Shown here piece by piece: positions 8,945 through 18,423 of a stretch of DNA of 64,000 bases (position 1 is its first letter; every line of letters starts with the position of its first letter). The stretch comes from Streptomyces sp. NA04227 (lineage in GTDB: Bacteria > Actinomycetota > Actinomycetes > Streptomycetales > Streptomycetaceae). Location: NCBI RefSeq assembly GCF_013364195.1, contig NZ_CP054918.1:2655001-2719000 (forward strand), in the 5' to 3' direction. The position numbers and the translations under genes are program-made. A model generated the notes under the pieces. That model did no database searches. It saw nothing but the letters and a program-made list of their open reading frames with translations, and was not told the DNA's origin.

Positions 8945-9499
8945 GTGAGCGTCGAGCCCCGTCACCTCGAACTATTCGAAGAGGCCCGGCGAATCGCCCC
9001 CAAAGGCGTGAAGGTGGAGTACACCGACGGGACGATCATCATGCGGCCGGCCCCGTCCGCGATCCACCAACGCAACCTCTTTCACCTCCGCTCCCAGTTC
9101 GACACGCACCGGCCGGAGGAATACCTCCCCACGGAGAACTCCGACCTCCAGTCGCCACAAGCCGCGAAGGTCAGGAACCCCGACCTGACCTATCTGCCGG
9201 ACGAGGCCATGACAGGGGAGCAGGGCATCTTCGATGCCGACCTCGCCCTGATCGCCATCGAAATCGTCTCCCCCTCGAACCCGGAGAACGACTGGGTGGG
9301 CAAGCTGAGGGACTACGCCGTGATGCACATCCCGCTGTACCTCATCGTCGACGCCCGCGACTCCACGGTCACGCTCTTCTCCCAGCCCAACGGCGCCAAG
9401 TACCACACGCGTACGGACCAGAAGTTCGGCGAGACCATCCGCATCCCCGAACCCTTCGGCTTCGACCTGGACCTCGCACGGCTCATCCCTTACGTCTGA
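8945..9499 (+). CDS. Uma2 family (DUF820) endonuclease-like protein
   Basis: The 184-residue protein matches the Uma2/DUF820 family, a PD-(D/E)xK-like fold that is greatly expanded in Streptomyces and cyanobacteria. Visible hallmarks are [20 protein letters not shown] near the N terminus, [11 protein letters not shown], and the core [19 protein letters not shown] with ExVSPSN and a downstream Lys, which form the metal site. [16 protein letters not shown] follows. I chose GTG at 8945 because GGAGGA lies five bases upstream; an in-frame ATG at 8909 lacks a binding site. The biological function of the family in Streptomyces is unknown, and no partner gene is adjacent. Confidence 0.88.
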   Translation: MSVEPRHLELFEEARRIAPKGVKVEYTDGTIIMRPAPSAIHQRNLFHLRSQFDTHRPEEYLPTENSDLQSPQAAKVRNPDLTYLPDEAMTGEQGIFDADLALIAIEIVSPSNPENDWVGKLRDYAVMHIPLYLIVDARDSTVTLFSQPNGAKYHTRTDQKFGETIRIPEPFGFDLDLARLIPYV

Positions 9500-9548
9500 C
9501 AGCGAACGGGGGCAGCCAGGGCTCCGTTTCCGAGGCGACGGTCGACCA

Positions 9549-9767
9549 TCACTCCGGAAGCTTCCGGGCGACCTTCCGCGTCTGGACGGCGTCCGCTTCG
9601 GGCTCGTCGGCGTTCACGCTCACCACGAGAGAAGCGGGTCGTCCGGCGCAGGTGAGGACGACGCCGGTGTCGCTGAAGTCGGTGTAGCCCTGCCAGCCAC
9701 CGCCGAGAGCGACGGGCAGGTGGTCGGAGTTACCGCCCCCTCTGAATCCGCGCCGTCGGCTCGGCAT
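9549..9767 (-). pseudogene. possible remnant of a small secreted protein gene
   Basis: A short open frame on the minus strand encodes 72 residues; the last ~50 (ALGGGWQGYTDFSDTGVVL onward) look like ordered beta-rich protein, while the first ~20 are Arg/Gly-rich and unconvincing. There is no ribosome binding site or signal peptide. It overlaps the upstream region of the secreted protein at 9858. I read it as the 3' tail of a decayed lipoprotein-like gene, but it could be chance coding. Confidence 0.3.
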
Positions 9768-9857
9768 GACGCACCGCCACGAAGACAGGCCAGAGGGAAC
9801 ACTCTTGGTAATCTCATGGTCGCTTTACGTGACATCAGAGCCAGAGAAAGGATCCCC

Positions 9858-10244
9858 GTGCGCTCATCCAGCCGGGCCACCCGCATCGCCCTGACCGTCG
9901 GATTCACCGCCGGCCTGCTCGCCGCCGTACCCGCCGTCGCCGTGGCGGACGCCGAACCGGCGTACACCTGCAACGTGACCCTGCCGTCAAAGCCCGCCCA
10001 CCCGCCGGTCGTTGACGGCGCGGACTGCACGCCGTCCCAGGGCGCGCCCGCCTCGGGACCGGTCGAGGGCCCGGTACACATCATCCTCAACCAGCCGGGG
10101 TCGCCCCTCCCGGCGGACAGCGACGGAAAGACCCGGGTCATCTGCAAGACGGCGACCCTGCACGCCGACGCGGTCAAATCGGTCGACGGGAACGACGCCA
10201 AGAACAGGATCAAGGGCGAGGACTGCGAGCTCGCGGACGACTGA
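9858..10244 (+). CDS. small secreted protein of unknown function
   Basis: This gene encodes 128 residues starting with GTG at 9858, which has AAAGGA five bases upstream. The N terminus is a clear Sec signal peptide: Arg-rich start, hydrophobic stretch (TVGFTAGLLAAVPAVAVA), cleavage probably after ADA. The mature part is about 95 residues, acidic, with four Cys that could form two disulfides (YTCNVT, ADCTP, VICKT, EDCELAD). No known domain is recognised. A perfect terminator hairpin follows at 10267. It appears to be monocistronic. Confidence 0.75.
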   Translation: MRSSSRATRIALTVGFTAGLLAAVPAVAVADAEPAYTCNVTLPSKPAHPPVVDGADCTPSQGAPASGPVEGPVHIILNQPGSPLPADSDGKTRVICKTATLHADAVKSVDGNDAKNRIKGEDCELADD

Positions 10245-10266
10245 ACGGGCACGCCGCGAGGCCGCA

Positions 10267-10305
10267 CACGGCAATGCCCCGACCAAGTGTCGGGGCATTG
10301 CCGTG
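10267..10305. terminator. bidirectional terminator, perfect 17-bp stem
   Basis: 10267-10283 and 10289-10305 are perfectly complementary around the loop CAAGT. The stem separates the secreted protein gene from the convergent DUF397/XRE pair and ends only 2 nt from the DUF397 stop codon. Confidence 0.88.
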
Positions 10306-10307
10306 CT

Positions 10308-10517
10308 CTACGACGCGTCGAGCGTGCCCGCCGCCGCTCCGGAGATGAACGCCTGCCAGGCTCCCGAACCAGCCATCAGGACGGGGCCGGTGCCGTGCAG
10401 TTTGCTGTCGCGCGTCGCGACAGCGTTACCGAGGACGGCGACCTCCACACAGTCATGGGTTCCGTTGCTGTGGCTCGACTTGAACCACATTGCGTTTTCC
10501 AGATCAACCGTGTTCAT
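10308..10517 (-). CDS. DUF397 domain protein
   Basis: A 69-residue protein with the DUF397 signature: MWFKSSHSNGTHDCVEVAVL and VATRDSKLHGTGPVL, ending in AWQAFISGA. DUF397 proteins are small actinomycete proteins almost always encoded directly after an XRE regulator, as here. Where characterised (the WhiJ/BldB-like class) they modulate the partner's DNA binding. The ATG at 10517 overlaps the last 14 bases of the XRE gene, so the two are translationally coupled. GGGAG lies just upstream. Confidence 0.9.
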   Translation of the reverse strand: MNTVDLENAMWFKSSHSNGTHDCVEVAVLGNAVATRDSKLHGTGPVLMAGSGAWQAFISGAAAGTLDAS

Positions 10518-11391
10518 AGCTCCCTGCCACATCTGAAAGCAGGCGTTGCGATGCCCGCTCGTCGAGTGCAGCCTCCCAGATTCCCTGGAACGCCGCTTCG
10601 TACTGTTCCACCTCGTTCGGCTTGTCCAAGTACAAGCCTCCTGTGTACCCATCCGAGTACACCGTCGGGGGCTCCGTCTCCTTCCCGTCGCCGTTGAGCG
10701 GGAAGCGAAGGAGGTTGAAGGGTCCGGTCATGAGACCCGGATGTGTGCCCACCGAGAAGGGCACCACTCGGATCGTCACGTTGGGCAGCTCGGACACGTA
10801 GACGAGGTGCGCCAGTTGGCGAGCCATCACCTTGGGTCCGCCGACGGGATACCGCAGCACCGACTCGCTCAAGGCAACTCGCAACGTCGGCGGGTCGGTT
10901 ACCCGCGTGAGGAGCGTCCCACGCGCGATGCGCAGGCGCACACGCCGGTCAAGCTCCTCCTCGCTGATCTCGGCAAGGTGGGTGCGGATGACGTCGCGCG
11001 CATACCCGTCGGTCTGGAGCACTCCCGGGACGAGATCACTGTGGTAGAGGCACTGGCTTGCCGCAGCCTCTTCCAAGCCGACGTACACGTTGAAGGTTGC
11101 CGGAATGACGTCCCCGTAGGCATGCCACCACCCCCGCGCCTTGGTCTCCTTGGCCAGGCCCATCAGCGCCTCGGTCATCTCCGCCGAAGCGCCGTAGATC
11201 TCGCACATCGTCCTGACATCGTGGCTTCGCATCGATGTCTGCCCGGTCTCGATGCGCCAGATCTTCGGCTCGGACCATTCGAGTTGGCGCGCCGCCGCAC
11301 GGACAGTGAATCGAGCCTGCCCTCGAAGCTCGCGTAAGTACCGCCCGAGTTGGCGCCTCGGCACTGTCGATCCGGTCGTTCCCTCCGCCAC
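10504..11391 (-). CDS. XRE family regulator with DUF5753 domain
   Basis: The 295-residue protein has an N-terminal helix-turn-helix (about residues 14-70: LGRYLRELRGQARFTVRAAA, with recognition helix around SEPKIWRIETGQTS). A DUF5753 domain follows (about 95-285), with LVPGVLQTDGYARDVI and LRIARGTLL. Together with the downstream DUF397 gene this is the WhiJ-type pair common in Streptomyces, linked to development and secondary metabolism. The start is GTG 11391 with AAGGG seven bases upstream. The divergent ATPase gene at 11715 is a frequent third member of such loci, so the three may act together. The 323-bp gap between them contains two copies of AATGTAGT (near 11437 and 11508) and no gene. 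Confidence 0.92.
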   Translation of the reverse strand: MAEGTTGSTVPRRQLGRYLRELRGQARFTVRAAARQLEWSEPKIWRIETGQTSMRSHDVRTMCEIYGASAEMTEALMGLAKETKARGWWHAYGDVIPATFNVYVGLEEAAASQCLYHSDLVPGVLQTDGYARDVIRTHLAEISEEELDRRVRLRIARGTLLTRVTDPPTLRVALSESVLRYPVGGPKVMARQLAHLVYVSELPNVTIRVVPFSVGTHPGLMTGPFNLLRFPLNGDGKETEPPTVYSDGYTGGLYLDKPNEVEQYEAAFQGIWEAALDERASQRLLSDVAGSYEHG

Positions 11392-11714
11392 CGGTCATCC
11401 CTTCCTCTGCTCCGATTTGTAGCACCGCCAACGCCCGGAATGTAGTGGTGCGTTGACTCGATCCGTAATGCACTTCAAACGTTCGAGAAGTAAATCCCGG
11501 ATCCTTGAAATGTAGTCTTGCATCCACGCTCGCGATCACGGCAGGCTGAAATCCGGTCACGGTGCGTAAGCCGCCAACTGCGCGCCGAGCAGGGCCGCTT
11601 GGCGTGCCGTCAGCTTGCGCCGGAAGAGGAACGCGCGAGCGCAGCAGCGGCCGTCATCATCCGAACGCCCACTAGCCCCAGCCGAGTTGGGGCAGAGCAG
11701 TCAGGGAACGTGAT

Positions 11715-12167
11715 GTGACTGAGCAACGGCAATCCCCCATGCCATCCCCCCACCACTCGCAAGTCCCCGAACTCCCCCCACCCGCCAGCCTCGTACTCCC
11801 CGGCACACCCCAATTCGCCCGCATCGCAAGGGAGTTCGCGCGCGTGTACGTCGCACGCCATGCGCCCTTCGCACACGAGGACTACCTCGACACCGTCGTC
11901 CTCATCACCAGCGAACTCGTCACCAACGCCATCCGGTACGGCACCGAGCCCGGTGACTCGTTCCGCCTCCGCCTCGATACCGATCTCGTCCGTACGCGTA
12001 TCGAAGTGCACGACCCCGTACGGCGCCGCCCCCGTGCCCGGCCCACGTCCGACACGCGGGAACGCGGGCGCGGGCTGGCCATCCTCGACGCGTTGTGCCC
12101 GGGGCTGTGGGGCATCTACGACATCCCGTTCGGCAAGGCCGTCTGGGCGCAGGTGAAAGCGCGATGA
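11715..12167 (+). CDS. ATP-binding anti-sigma-type kinase-like protein
   Basis: A 150-residue protein of the HATPase_c (RsbW/SpoIIAB-like) class: LITSELVTNAIRYG (N box), then EVHDP and RERGRGLAILDALC (G box with GRGL). The first ~30 residues are a Pro/Ser-rich tail. Such orphan ATPases are abundant in Streptomyces, often next to XRE/DUF397 pairs, and may act as anti-sigma factors or in BldB/WhiJ-type systems. The start is GTG 11715, with AGGGAA upstream. It is transcribed away from the XRE gene and ends before a perfect terminator. Confidence 0.88.
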   Translation: MTEQRQSPMPSPHHSQVPELPPPASLVLPGTPQFARIAREFARVYVARHAPFAHEDYLDTVVLITSELVTNAIRYGTEPGDSFRLRLDTDLVRTRIEVHDPVRRRPRARPTSDTRERGRGLAILDALCPGLWGIYDIPFGKAVWAQVKAR

Positions 12168-12191
12168 CAGCCACGGACGCCGGCATACGAA

Positions 12192-12231
12192 CGCCTCGGC
12201 GGCCGGGTACGAAGACCCGGCCGCCGAGGCG
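12192..12231. terminator. bidirectional terminator, perfect 17-bp stem
   Basis: 12192-12208 pairs perfectly with 12215-12231 around a 6-nt loop. It lies between the convergent ATPase gene and purE. Confidence 0.88.
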
Positions 12232-12251
12232 GAATGTCGAATGCCCTGGGG

Positions 12252-12821
12252 CTACTTACCCGTCACGAACCCGAACCCGCCCCCCGCGCCCTCGACCTTG
12301 GCGCGCAGCCGCTTGCCCTTCTCCGTGGCCTGTTCGTTGAGTTCCTGCTGGAACTCGCGCATGCGGGCGCTGAGTTCCTCGTCGAAGGCGGCGAGCATGC
12401 GGGCGGCGAGGAGGCCCGCGTTGCGGGCGCCGCCGACCGAGACCGTGGCGACCGGGACTCCGGCGGGCATCTGGACGATGGAGAGCAGGGAGTCCATGCC
12501 GTCGAGGTACTTCAGCGGGACGGGTACGCCGATGACCGGGAGCGGGGTGACCGAGGCGAGCATGCCGGGGAGGTGGGCCGCGCCGCCCGCGCCCGCGATG
12601 ATCGCCTTGAGGCCGCGGCCGGCCGCCTGCTCGCCGTACGCGATCATCTCGCGCGGCATGCGGTGTGCGGAGACGACGTCGACCTCGTAGCGGATCTCGA
12701 ACTCGTCGAGGGCCTTGGCGGCGGCCTCCATGACGGGCCAGTCGGAGTCGGAACCCATGACGATGCCGACCTGCGTGATCTGCGACGCGTCCTGGCCGGA
12801 GGTGGTGGGGGCGGGAGTCAT
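12252..12821 (-). CDS. purE: 5-(carboxyamino)imidazole ribonucleotide mutase
   Basis: PurE (189 residues, class I) moves the carboxyl group of N5-CAIR to give CAIR in purine synthesis. The signature is clear: [17 protein letters not shown] near the N terminus, then [11 protein letters not shown] with the catalytic His, [18 protein letters not shown], and [12 protein letters not shown] 12821 overlaps the purK stop codon as ATGA, so translation is coupled. The enzyme forms an octamer and acts on the product of PurK. Confidence 0.97.
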   Translation of the reverse strand: MTPAPTTSGQDASQITQVGIVMGSDSDWPVMEAAAKALDEFEIRYEVDVVSAHRMPREMIAYGEQAAGRGLKAIIAGAGGAAHLPGMLASVTPLPVIGVPVPLKYLDGMDSLLSIVQMPAGVPVATVSVGGARNAGLLAARMLAAFDEELSARMREFQQELNEQATEKGKRLRAKVEGAGGGFGFVTGK

Positions 12822-13969
12822 TCGGTGATCGTTCCTCTGAGATAGCCGGCGGCGTGACGGGCGCGCTCCAGGACCTCGTCCAGGTCGCTGCCGTACGTGT
12901 TGACGTGGCCGACCTTACGGCCGGGCTTCACGTCCTTGCCGTACATGTGGATCTTCAGCTCGGGGTCGCGGGCCATGCAGTGCAGGTACGCGGTGTACAT
13001 GTCGGGGTAGTCGCCGCCGAGGACGTTGGCCATCACGGTCCAGGGCGCGCGCGGGCGCGGGTCGCCGAGCGGCAGGTCCAGTACGGCGCGTACGTGGTTG
13101 GCGAACTGCGAGGTGACGGCGCCGTCCTGGGTCCAGTGGCCGGAGTTGTGCGGGCGCATGGCCAGCTCGTTGACCAGGACCTGGGGGTTGCCGTCGGCGT
13201 CGCGCACCTCGAAGAGCTCGACCGCGAGGTGGCCGACGACGCCGAGTTCCCGCGCGATGCGCAGCGCCAGTTCGCTCGCCCGCAGGGCCAGGTTCTCGTC
13301 CAGGCCGGGGGCGGGGGCGATGACGGTGTCGCAGACGCCGTCGACCTGCTGGGACTCGACCACCGGGTAGGCGACGGCCTGGCCGTGCGGGGAGCGGACC
13401 ACGTTGGCGGCCAGTTCCCGTACGAAGTCGACCTTCTCCTCCGCGAGAACGGGCACCCCGGCGCGGAAGGGCTCGGCGGCGTCCGCCACGGAGCGGACCA
13501 TCCAGACGCCCTTGCCGTCGTAGCCGCCGCGCACGGTCTTCAGGATCACCGGGAAGCCGGAGCCCTCGGCCGCAAAGGCCTCCACGTCCGCCGGGTCGGT
13601 GACGATGCGGTGGCGCGGCGAAGGTACGCCGATCTCGTCGAGCTTCGCGCGCATCACGCCCTTGTCCTGGGCGTGCACCAGCGCCTCGGGCCCCGGCCGG
13701 ACCGGGATGCCGTCCGCCTCCAGGGCGCGCAGATGCTCCGTCGGGACGTGCTCGTGGTCGAAGGTGATCACGTCGCAGCCCTGGGCGAAGGCACGCAGGG
13801 TGTCCAGATCGCGGTAGTCGCCGACGACGACGTCGCCGACCACTTGGGCCGCGGAGTCCTGCGGGGTGTCGCTGAGCAGCTTGAACCTGATGCCGAGCGG
13901 GATACCCGCCTCGTGGGTCATACGGGCGAGCTGTCCGCCGCCGACCATGCCGATTACGGGGAATGTCAC
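12818..13969 (-). CDS. purK: 5-(carboxyamino)imidazole ribonucleotide synthase
   Basis: PurK (383 residues) is an ATP-grasp enzyme that carboxylates AIR with bicarbonate to N5-CAIR. It begins [20 protein letters not shown], followed by the ATP-grasp core with [15 protein letters not shown], and [34 protein letters not shown] and the C-terminal [17 protein letters not shown] complete it. I chose the GTG at 13969, with GGGG a few bases upstream, because the protein then starts at the usual family N terminus. The longer open frame upstream to 14314 is compositionally odd and would run into the GtrA promoter region. It is the first gene of the purK-purE operon. Confidence 0.96.
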   Translation of the reverse strand: MTFPVIGMVGGGQLARMTHEAGIPLGIRFKLLSDTPQDSAAQVVGDVVVGDYRDLDTLRAFAQGCDVITFDHEHVPTEHLRALEADGIPVRPGPEALVHAQDKGVMRAKLDEIGVPSPRHRIVTDPADVEAFAAEGSGFPVILKTVRGGYDGKGVWMVRSVADAAEPFRAGVPVLAEEKVDFVRELAANVVRSPHGQAVAYPVVESQQVDGVCDTVIAPAPGLDENLALRASELALRIARELGVVGHLAVELFEVRDADGNPQVLVNELAMRPHNSGHWTQDGAVTSQFANHVRAVLDLPLGDPRPRAPWTVMANVLGGDYPDMYTAYLHCMARDPELKIHMYGKDVKPGRKVGHVNTYGSDLDEVLERARHAAGYLRGTITE

Positions 13970-14312
13970 GACCCCAGGGTATCGGCCATGCGAACGGGTC
14001 CTTTCCAGTCCGATTTCCGGGGCCTGTCCGGAACCGCTCCGGAGCCGGTCCGGAGCGGGTTCTGGGCGGGGCCGGAACCGGTCCAGGGCCGGTCCGGGGC
14101 AGCCCCGGCCGCGCAGGACCCGGGTGAATCCGGGTCGCCACCGGTCGCCGCCCGGCGCCTTTCGTACCGTGTCCGCCGACGAGCTCTTCGTCACGTCCTT
14201 GCCACAGGCATCAACTACCGCTGAGCGCGGCTCGCGCCCCGTGGTTAGCATGGCCACGTCCGCATTTCGCGGCACGACACTCCAGATTCCGACGGACGGG
14301 GGCCGGGCGACC
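13970..14312. other. purK/GtrA intergenic region with imperfect GGAACCGGTCC-like repeats
   Basis: This 343-bp gap separates the divergent purK and GtrA genes. Between about 14020 and 14105 it holds a run of related short words (CCGGAACCG, GGAGCCGGTCCGGAGC, CCGGAACCGGTCC, GGGCCGGTCCGG). They make overlapping inverted repeats, with the palindrome GGACCGGTTCC-like core recurring every 10-20 bases. No gene is seen. Both promoters should lie here. Confidence 0.5.
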
Positions 14313-14849
14313 ATGGACCACGGTGGTCACACGCCAGGCGCACTACGGCTGCGCGTCAGTGTGCTGACGCGTGAGCTGGCGAAGTTCGGTGCCGTGGGCG
14401 GCGCCGGACTGCTGGTCAACCTCGCCGTCTTCAACCTGGTGCGGCACTTCACCGATCTCCAGGTGGTGCGGGCCAGTGTGATCGCCACGGTGGTCGCGAT
14501 CGCGTTCAACTACGTGGGGTTCCGCTACTTCACCTACCGCGACCGCGACAAGAGTGGCCGTACGCGTGAGATGAGCCTGTTCCTGCTGTTCAGCGCGGTG
14601 GGCCTGGTCATCGAGAACGGTGTGCTCTACACCGCCACGTACGGCTTCGACTGGGACAGCCCGCTGCAGAGCAACGTCTTCAAGTTCCTCGGTATCGGCA
14701 TCGCGACCCTGTTCCGCTTCTGGTCGTACCGTTCCTGGGTCTTCCGCGCGCTGCCCACCGGCGAGGGCGAGGCGGTCACGGCGAGCGCCGAGGCCATCCT
14801 GGAGAGCGAGAGCGAGCGGCGCGAGCCCGCTTCGCAGCGGGGCCGCTGA
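14313..14849 (+). CDS. GtrA family membrane protein
   Basis: This 178-residue protein has the four transmembrane helices of the GtrA family (about residues 22-42, 52-72, 88-108 and 120-140). The hallmark segments are KFGAVGGAGLLVNLAVFNLV, FNYVGFRYFTYRD and KFLGIGIATLFRFWSYRSWVF. GtrA proteins take part in polysaccharide assembly, probably as flippases for undecaprenyl-linked sugars. The acidic C-terminal tail (Glu/Ser-rich, ~30 residues) is cytoplasmic. The start at 14313 has only a weak GGGCG ribosome binding site. The sensor kinase gene converges on it 71 bp downstream. Confidence 0.9.
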   Translation: MDHGGHTPGALRLRVSVLTRELAKFGAVGGAGLLVNLAVFNLVRHFTDLQVVRASVIATVVAIAFNYVGFRYFTYRDRDKSGRTREMSLFLLFSAVGLVIENGVLYTATYGFDWDSPLQSNVFKFLGIGIATLFRFWSYRSWVFRALPTGEGEAVTASAEAILESESERREPASQRGR

Positions 14850-14920
14850 GTCCCCGCCCTCTCGTCTCTAACGGCCTCGTCTCTCTCACGGCCGTCCCTT
14901 ACGGCCTCCCCCCTTACGGC

Positions 14921-16264
14921 TCAACGCGGCCCGAGCAGTCCACCCGTACCGCCATCGCCGTCCCCGCGCTCCCGCTCCCGCTCCGGTGCGTTTCCTTCCT
15001 CCGGTTGATCCGCGGCGAGCCTCCTTCGGCTCTTCGTGGCGCGGGAGAGGAACAGGCCGAAGACCGGGGGGCCGGTCTGGAGCATTTCCAGGCGGCCGCC
15101 GTCGGCCTCGGCCAGGTCGCGGGCGACGGCGAGGCCGATGCCGGTGGAGTTGCGGCCGCTGATGGTGCGCTCGAAGATGCGGGCGCCGAGGTCGCCGGGG
15201 ACGCCCGCGCCCTCGTCGGTGACCTCGACCACGACCTGGTTGCCGCGTACCCGGGTGCGCAGGGCGACGGTGCCGCGGCCGTGCATCAGGGAGTTCTCGA
15301 TGAGGGCGGCGAGCACCTGGGCCACGGCGCCCGGGGTGCCGACCGCGCGCAGGCCCCGCTTGCCCGAGCTGACGACCGCGCGGCCCTCGTTGCGGTAGGC
15401 CGGGCGCCACTCCTCCAGTTGCTGCTTGATGACATGGTCCAGGTCGAAGGAGACGGCCGAACCGGTGCGCGGGTCACGGGAGTTGGTGAGCAGCCGCTCG
15501 ACCACGTCGGTGAGCCGCTCGACCTGGGTGAGCGCGATGGAGGCCTCCTCCTTCACGGTGTCCAGGTCGTCGGTGACCGTGATCTCCTCCAGCCGCATCG
15601 ACAGTGCGGTGAGCGGGGTGCGCAGCTGGTGGGAGGCGTCGGCGGCCAGGCGGCGTTCGGCGGTGAGCATACGGGCGATGCGTTCGGCGGAGGCGTCCAG
15701 GACGTCGGCGACGCGGTCGAGTTCGGGCACCCCGTAGCGCCGGTGCCGGGGCCGGGGGTCGCCGGAGCCGAGGCGTTCGGCGGTCTCGGCGAGGTCGGTG
15801 AGCGGTGAGGCGAGCCGGTTGGCCTGGCGCAGGGCGAGCAGGATCGCGGCGATCACGGCGAGCAGCGCGACCGCGCCGATGATCAGCAGGGTGCGGCCGA
15901 CCTCACGGGTGACCGTGTCCCTGGAGTCCTGGACCGTGACCCGCTCGCCCTGCTCCCCCTTGGCGGAGGACTCGATGACGCCGCCGCCGGGCTTGTCGCC
16001 GATCCGGATGGGCGCCCGCCCCGGGATCTCCACGATGGCGTACCGGCCGTGCTCGATCTGGTCGCGCAGGATCTCCGCGCTGATGTTCTCCTTGCCGAGC
16101 AGCCGGCTGTCGACGATGCTCACCAGGCGCACCGCCTCGGAGTCCACGCGCTCCTGCGCACTGGTGCTGATGGTGCGGGTCTCGACGATGACGAGCGAGA
16201 CCCCGAACACGGCGATCACCACGAGCACCACGGCGAGCGTGGAGTTGATCAGTCGGCGGCGCAT
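14921..16264 (-). CDS. two-component sensor histidine kinase
   Basis: This 447-residue kinase has an N-terminal membrane helix (about 10-30, LAVVLVVIAVFGVSLVIVE) and an extracytoplasmic region of ~95 residues. A second helix follows (about 127-148, TLLIIGAVALLAVIAAILLA), then a HAMP linker. The HisKA segment is DASHQLRTPLTALSMRLEEI with the phospho-accepting His. The HATPase domain has LIENSLMHGRG (N box), VTDEGAGVPGD and STGIGLAVARDLAEADGGRL. The C terminus is a disordered Arg/Glu/Gly-rich tail. Its partner is very probably the OmpR-type regulator at 17284-17961, the two being adjacent in related genomes as I recall. Here a VOC gene and an HxlR gene lie between them. Its signal is unknown. 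Confidence 0.93.
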   Translation of the reverse strand: MRRRLINSTLAVVLVVIAVFGVSLVIVETRTISTSAQERVDSEAVRLVSIVDSRLLGKENISAEILRDQIEHGRYAIVEIPGRAPIRIGDKPGGGVIESSAKGEQGERVTVQDSRDTVTREVGRTLLIIGAVALLAVIAAILLALRQANRLASPLTDLAETAERLGSGDPRPRHRRYGVPELDRVADVLDASAERIARMLTAERRLAADASHQLRTPLTALSMRLEEITVTDDLDTVKEEASIALTQVERLTDVVERLLTNSRDPRTGSAVSFDLDHVIKQQLEEWRPAYRNEGRAVVSSGKRGLRAVGTPGAVAQVLAALIENSLMHGRGTVALRTRVRGNQVVVEVTDEGAGVPGDLGARIFERTISGRNSTGIGLAVARDLAEADGGRLEMLQTGPPVFGLFLSRATKSRRRLAADQPEEGNAPERERERGDGDGGTGGLLGPR

Positions 16265-16334
16265 GGACCCGAGGGTGCCACAGGCAGGGGGCGGGCAGGG
16301 CCGGGGCGGTGGGGTTCGCGGTGAACCGGCGACG

Positions 16335-16712
16335 CTATGCGCGGATGAGTCTGTCGACCAGTTCCGGGTGCCATTCGACGTACTCGACGCCCGCTCCGTC
16401 CGCGTGCCGGGCGTACAGGAACCGTCCCGTCGGGCCGTGGGTCGTGGGAGTGGTGACGGTGGCGCCTGCGGCCTCCAAGGTCGCTCGCAGGGCGTCGAGA
16501 TCGTCGACGACGACGGTCGCGGAGGCGTCGGCGTACTTCGCGCGCTCCTCGGGCGCCCCCGCGATGACCAGGAAGTCGCCGATGGCCGCGAGGCCGACCG
16601 CGTGGAACGACAGCCGCAGGTGGGGCTGTTCGCCGGTGAGCTGCTCCAGCAGCGGCAGCGCACGGTCCAGGTCGTCGGTCCACAGACGTGCGTAGGTCCT
16701 CAGGATGGTCAC
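16335..16712 (-). CDS. VOC (glyoxalase/bleomycin resistance-like) protein
   Basis: A 125-residue protein of the vicinal oxygen chelate fold, with two beta-alpha-beta-beta-beta modules: ILRTYARLWTDDLDRALPLLEQL, VVVDDLDALRATLEAAGA, and the end AGVEYVEWHPELV. The three metal-ligand positions cannot be confirmed by eye; Glu in GVEYVEW is one candidate. GTG 16712 has GGGGG upstream. It is divergent from the HxlR regulator at 16833, an arrangement typical of a regulated detoxification or resistance gene, so it may be that regulator's target. Confidence 0.82.
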   Translation of the reverse strand: MTILRTYARLWTDDLDRALPLLEQLTGEQPHLRLSFHAVGLAAIGDFLVIAGAPEERAKYADASATVVVDDLDALRATLEAAGATVTTPTTHGPTGRFLYARHADGAGVEYVEWHPELVDRLIRA

Positions 16713-16832
16713 CGCTGCCCCCGTTGCTCTCGTCCGGGGCTCTGGCCCCGTGCTCTCTTCCGGTTACTCGGGAACCGTAGGTGAGTAGGCTCTGACGTGG
16801 AAGAACGCACTTTTAGGTGAGAGAGGCACCCG

Positions 16833-17237
16833 ATGGAAACCCAGCAGGCCCGGGATGTGCCCGAGGACGCGGACGTACTGCGCGCCGATTCCCTGGCACG
16901 CGAGATCTTCTCGGGGGTGGCCAACAAGTGGGCCCTGCTGCTCATCAACGTCCTGGGGACGCGCACCCTGCGGTTCACCGAGCTGCGGACCGAGGTCGAG
17001 GGCATCAGCCACAAGATGCTCACGCAGACCCTGCGCGGACTGGAGCGGGACGGAGTGGTGCACAGGACCGTGTACGCGACGGTGCCGCCCCGCGTGGAGT
17101 ACCGCCTCACCGAGGCGGGCGAGGCCCTGCGCGACACCGTGAACGGCATGTGCGCCTGGACCCGCCGCTACCTGGACGAGATCGAGGCCGCACGCCGCCG
17201 CTTCGCCGCGCGGGACGGTGACGCGGCAGGGCGGTGA
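16833..17237 (+). CDS. HxlR family transcriptional regulator
   Basis: The 134-residue protein is a winged-helix HxlR-type regulator: IFSGVANKWALLLINVLG, LRFTELRTEVEGISHKMLTQ (recognition helix), LRGLERDGVVHRTVYATVPP and VEYRLTEAGEAL. These match the family in order. HxlR regulators usually sense electrophiles or redox stress and control a divergent gene, here the VOC protein. The word TAGGTGAG occurs twice in the promoter region (16778-16785 and 16814-16821), 36 bp apart. It is a possible operator half-site. The start ATG has AGAGAGG upstream. Confidence 0.9.
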   Translation: METQQARDVPEDADVLRADSLAREIFSGVANKWALLLINVLGTRTLRFTELRTEVEGISHKMLTQTLRGLERDGVVHRTVYATVPPRVEYRLTEAGEALRDTVNGMCAWTRRYLDEIEAARRRFAARDGDAAGR

Positions 17238-17283
17238 CACGGGAGGACGGTGACGCCCGGCTCGTCCGGCTCTCCCGGCTCCG

Positions 17284-17961
<678 letters not shown>

Positions 17962-18177
17962 GAGCTGATGGTAGTCCGCGCCGCTCGGGCCCCGCCCGGA
18001 GATCGGCTCTGCTCACGGTGCATCAATTCGCACCCTGCGGCATAGCGATGAGAAGGTGTGATGAACCTTCGAATCTGGGTATGCGATTCCCCGGCTACCT
18101 GTGATCCATCTCTCAAACCCTTCCATACGCCCCCATGTCGTGCCGTATGGTGACGCGGAATTACTGCACTGCTCAAG

Positions 18178-18221
18178 GACCTTTGGCCCGTATTTTGTGC
18201 CAAGGGTCTCTTTTGTGCCGG
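18178..18221 (+). promoter_or_regulatory. inverted and direct repeats in the POT transporter leader
   Basis: GACCTTTGG (18178-18186) and CCAAGGGTC (18200-18208) form a 9-bp inverted repeat with one mismatch. TTTTGTGCC occurs twice (18193-18201 and 18211-18219), 18 bp apart. A further 7-bp inverted repeat, CCATACG/CGTATGG, lies at 18123-18150. The region between the response regulator and the transporter (17962-18423) holds no gene and is AT-richer than its surroundings. It is probably a promoter with operator sites, or a structured leader. Confidence 0.5.
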
Positions 18222-18423
18222 GCTGGAGCCCCTTCAGTCTTCAAGTGCAAGAGAAGTCAAGAGAATCTGTGGCCGGTCCACGACGTCGGGAAGCGCCGTG
18301 GCACGGACCCCGGTGCCGTCACCCTCACCCGGAACGCGGGGCGGCGAGCGCCCCGGTACCGGCCGACCCCCACAAGGGCGCGCCCCCGCTTGTGCGGCGC
18401 GTCCCGAACTCAAGAGGATCGAC

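Noticed and set aside
11518..11718. Small + strand frame before the ATPase gene
   Set aside because: It has no ribosome binding site, biased Arg/Ala/Ser composition and no recognisable motif; the region is better explained as promoter DNA.
13970..14314. N-terminal extension of purK to 14314
   Set aside because: The extra 115 residues are low-complexity and unlike any PurK; the family N terminus begins at GTG 13969.
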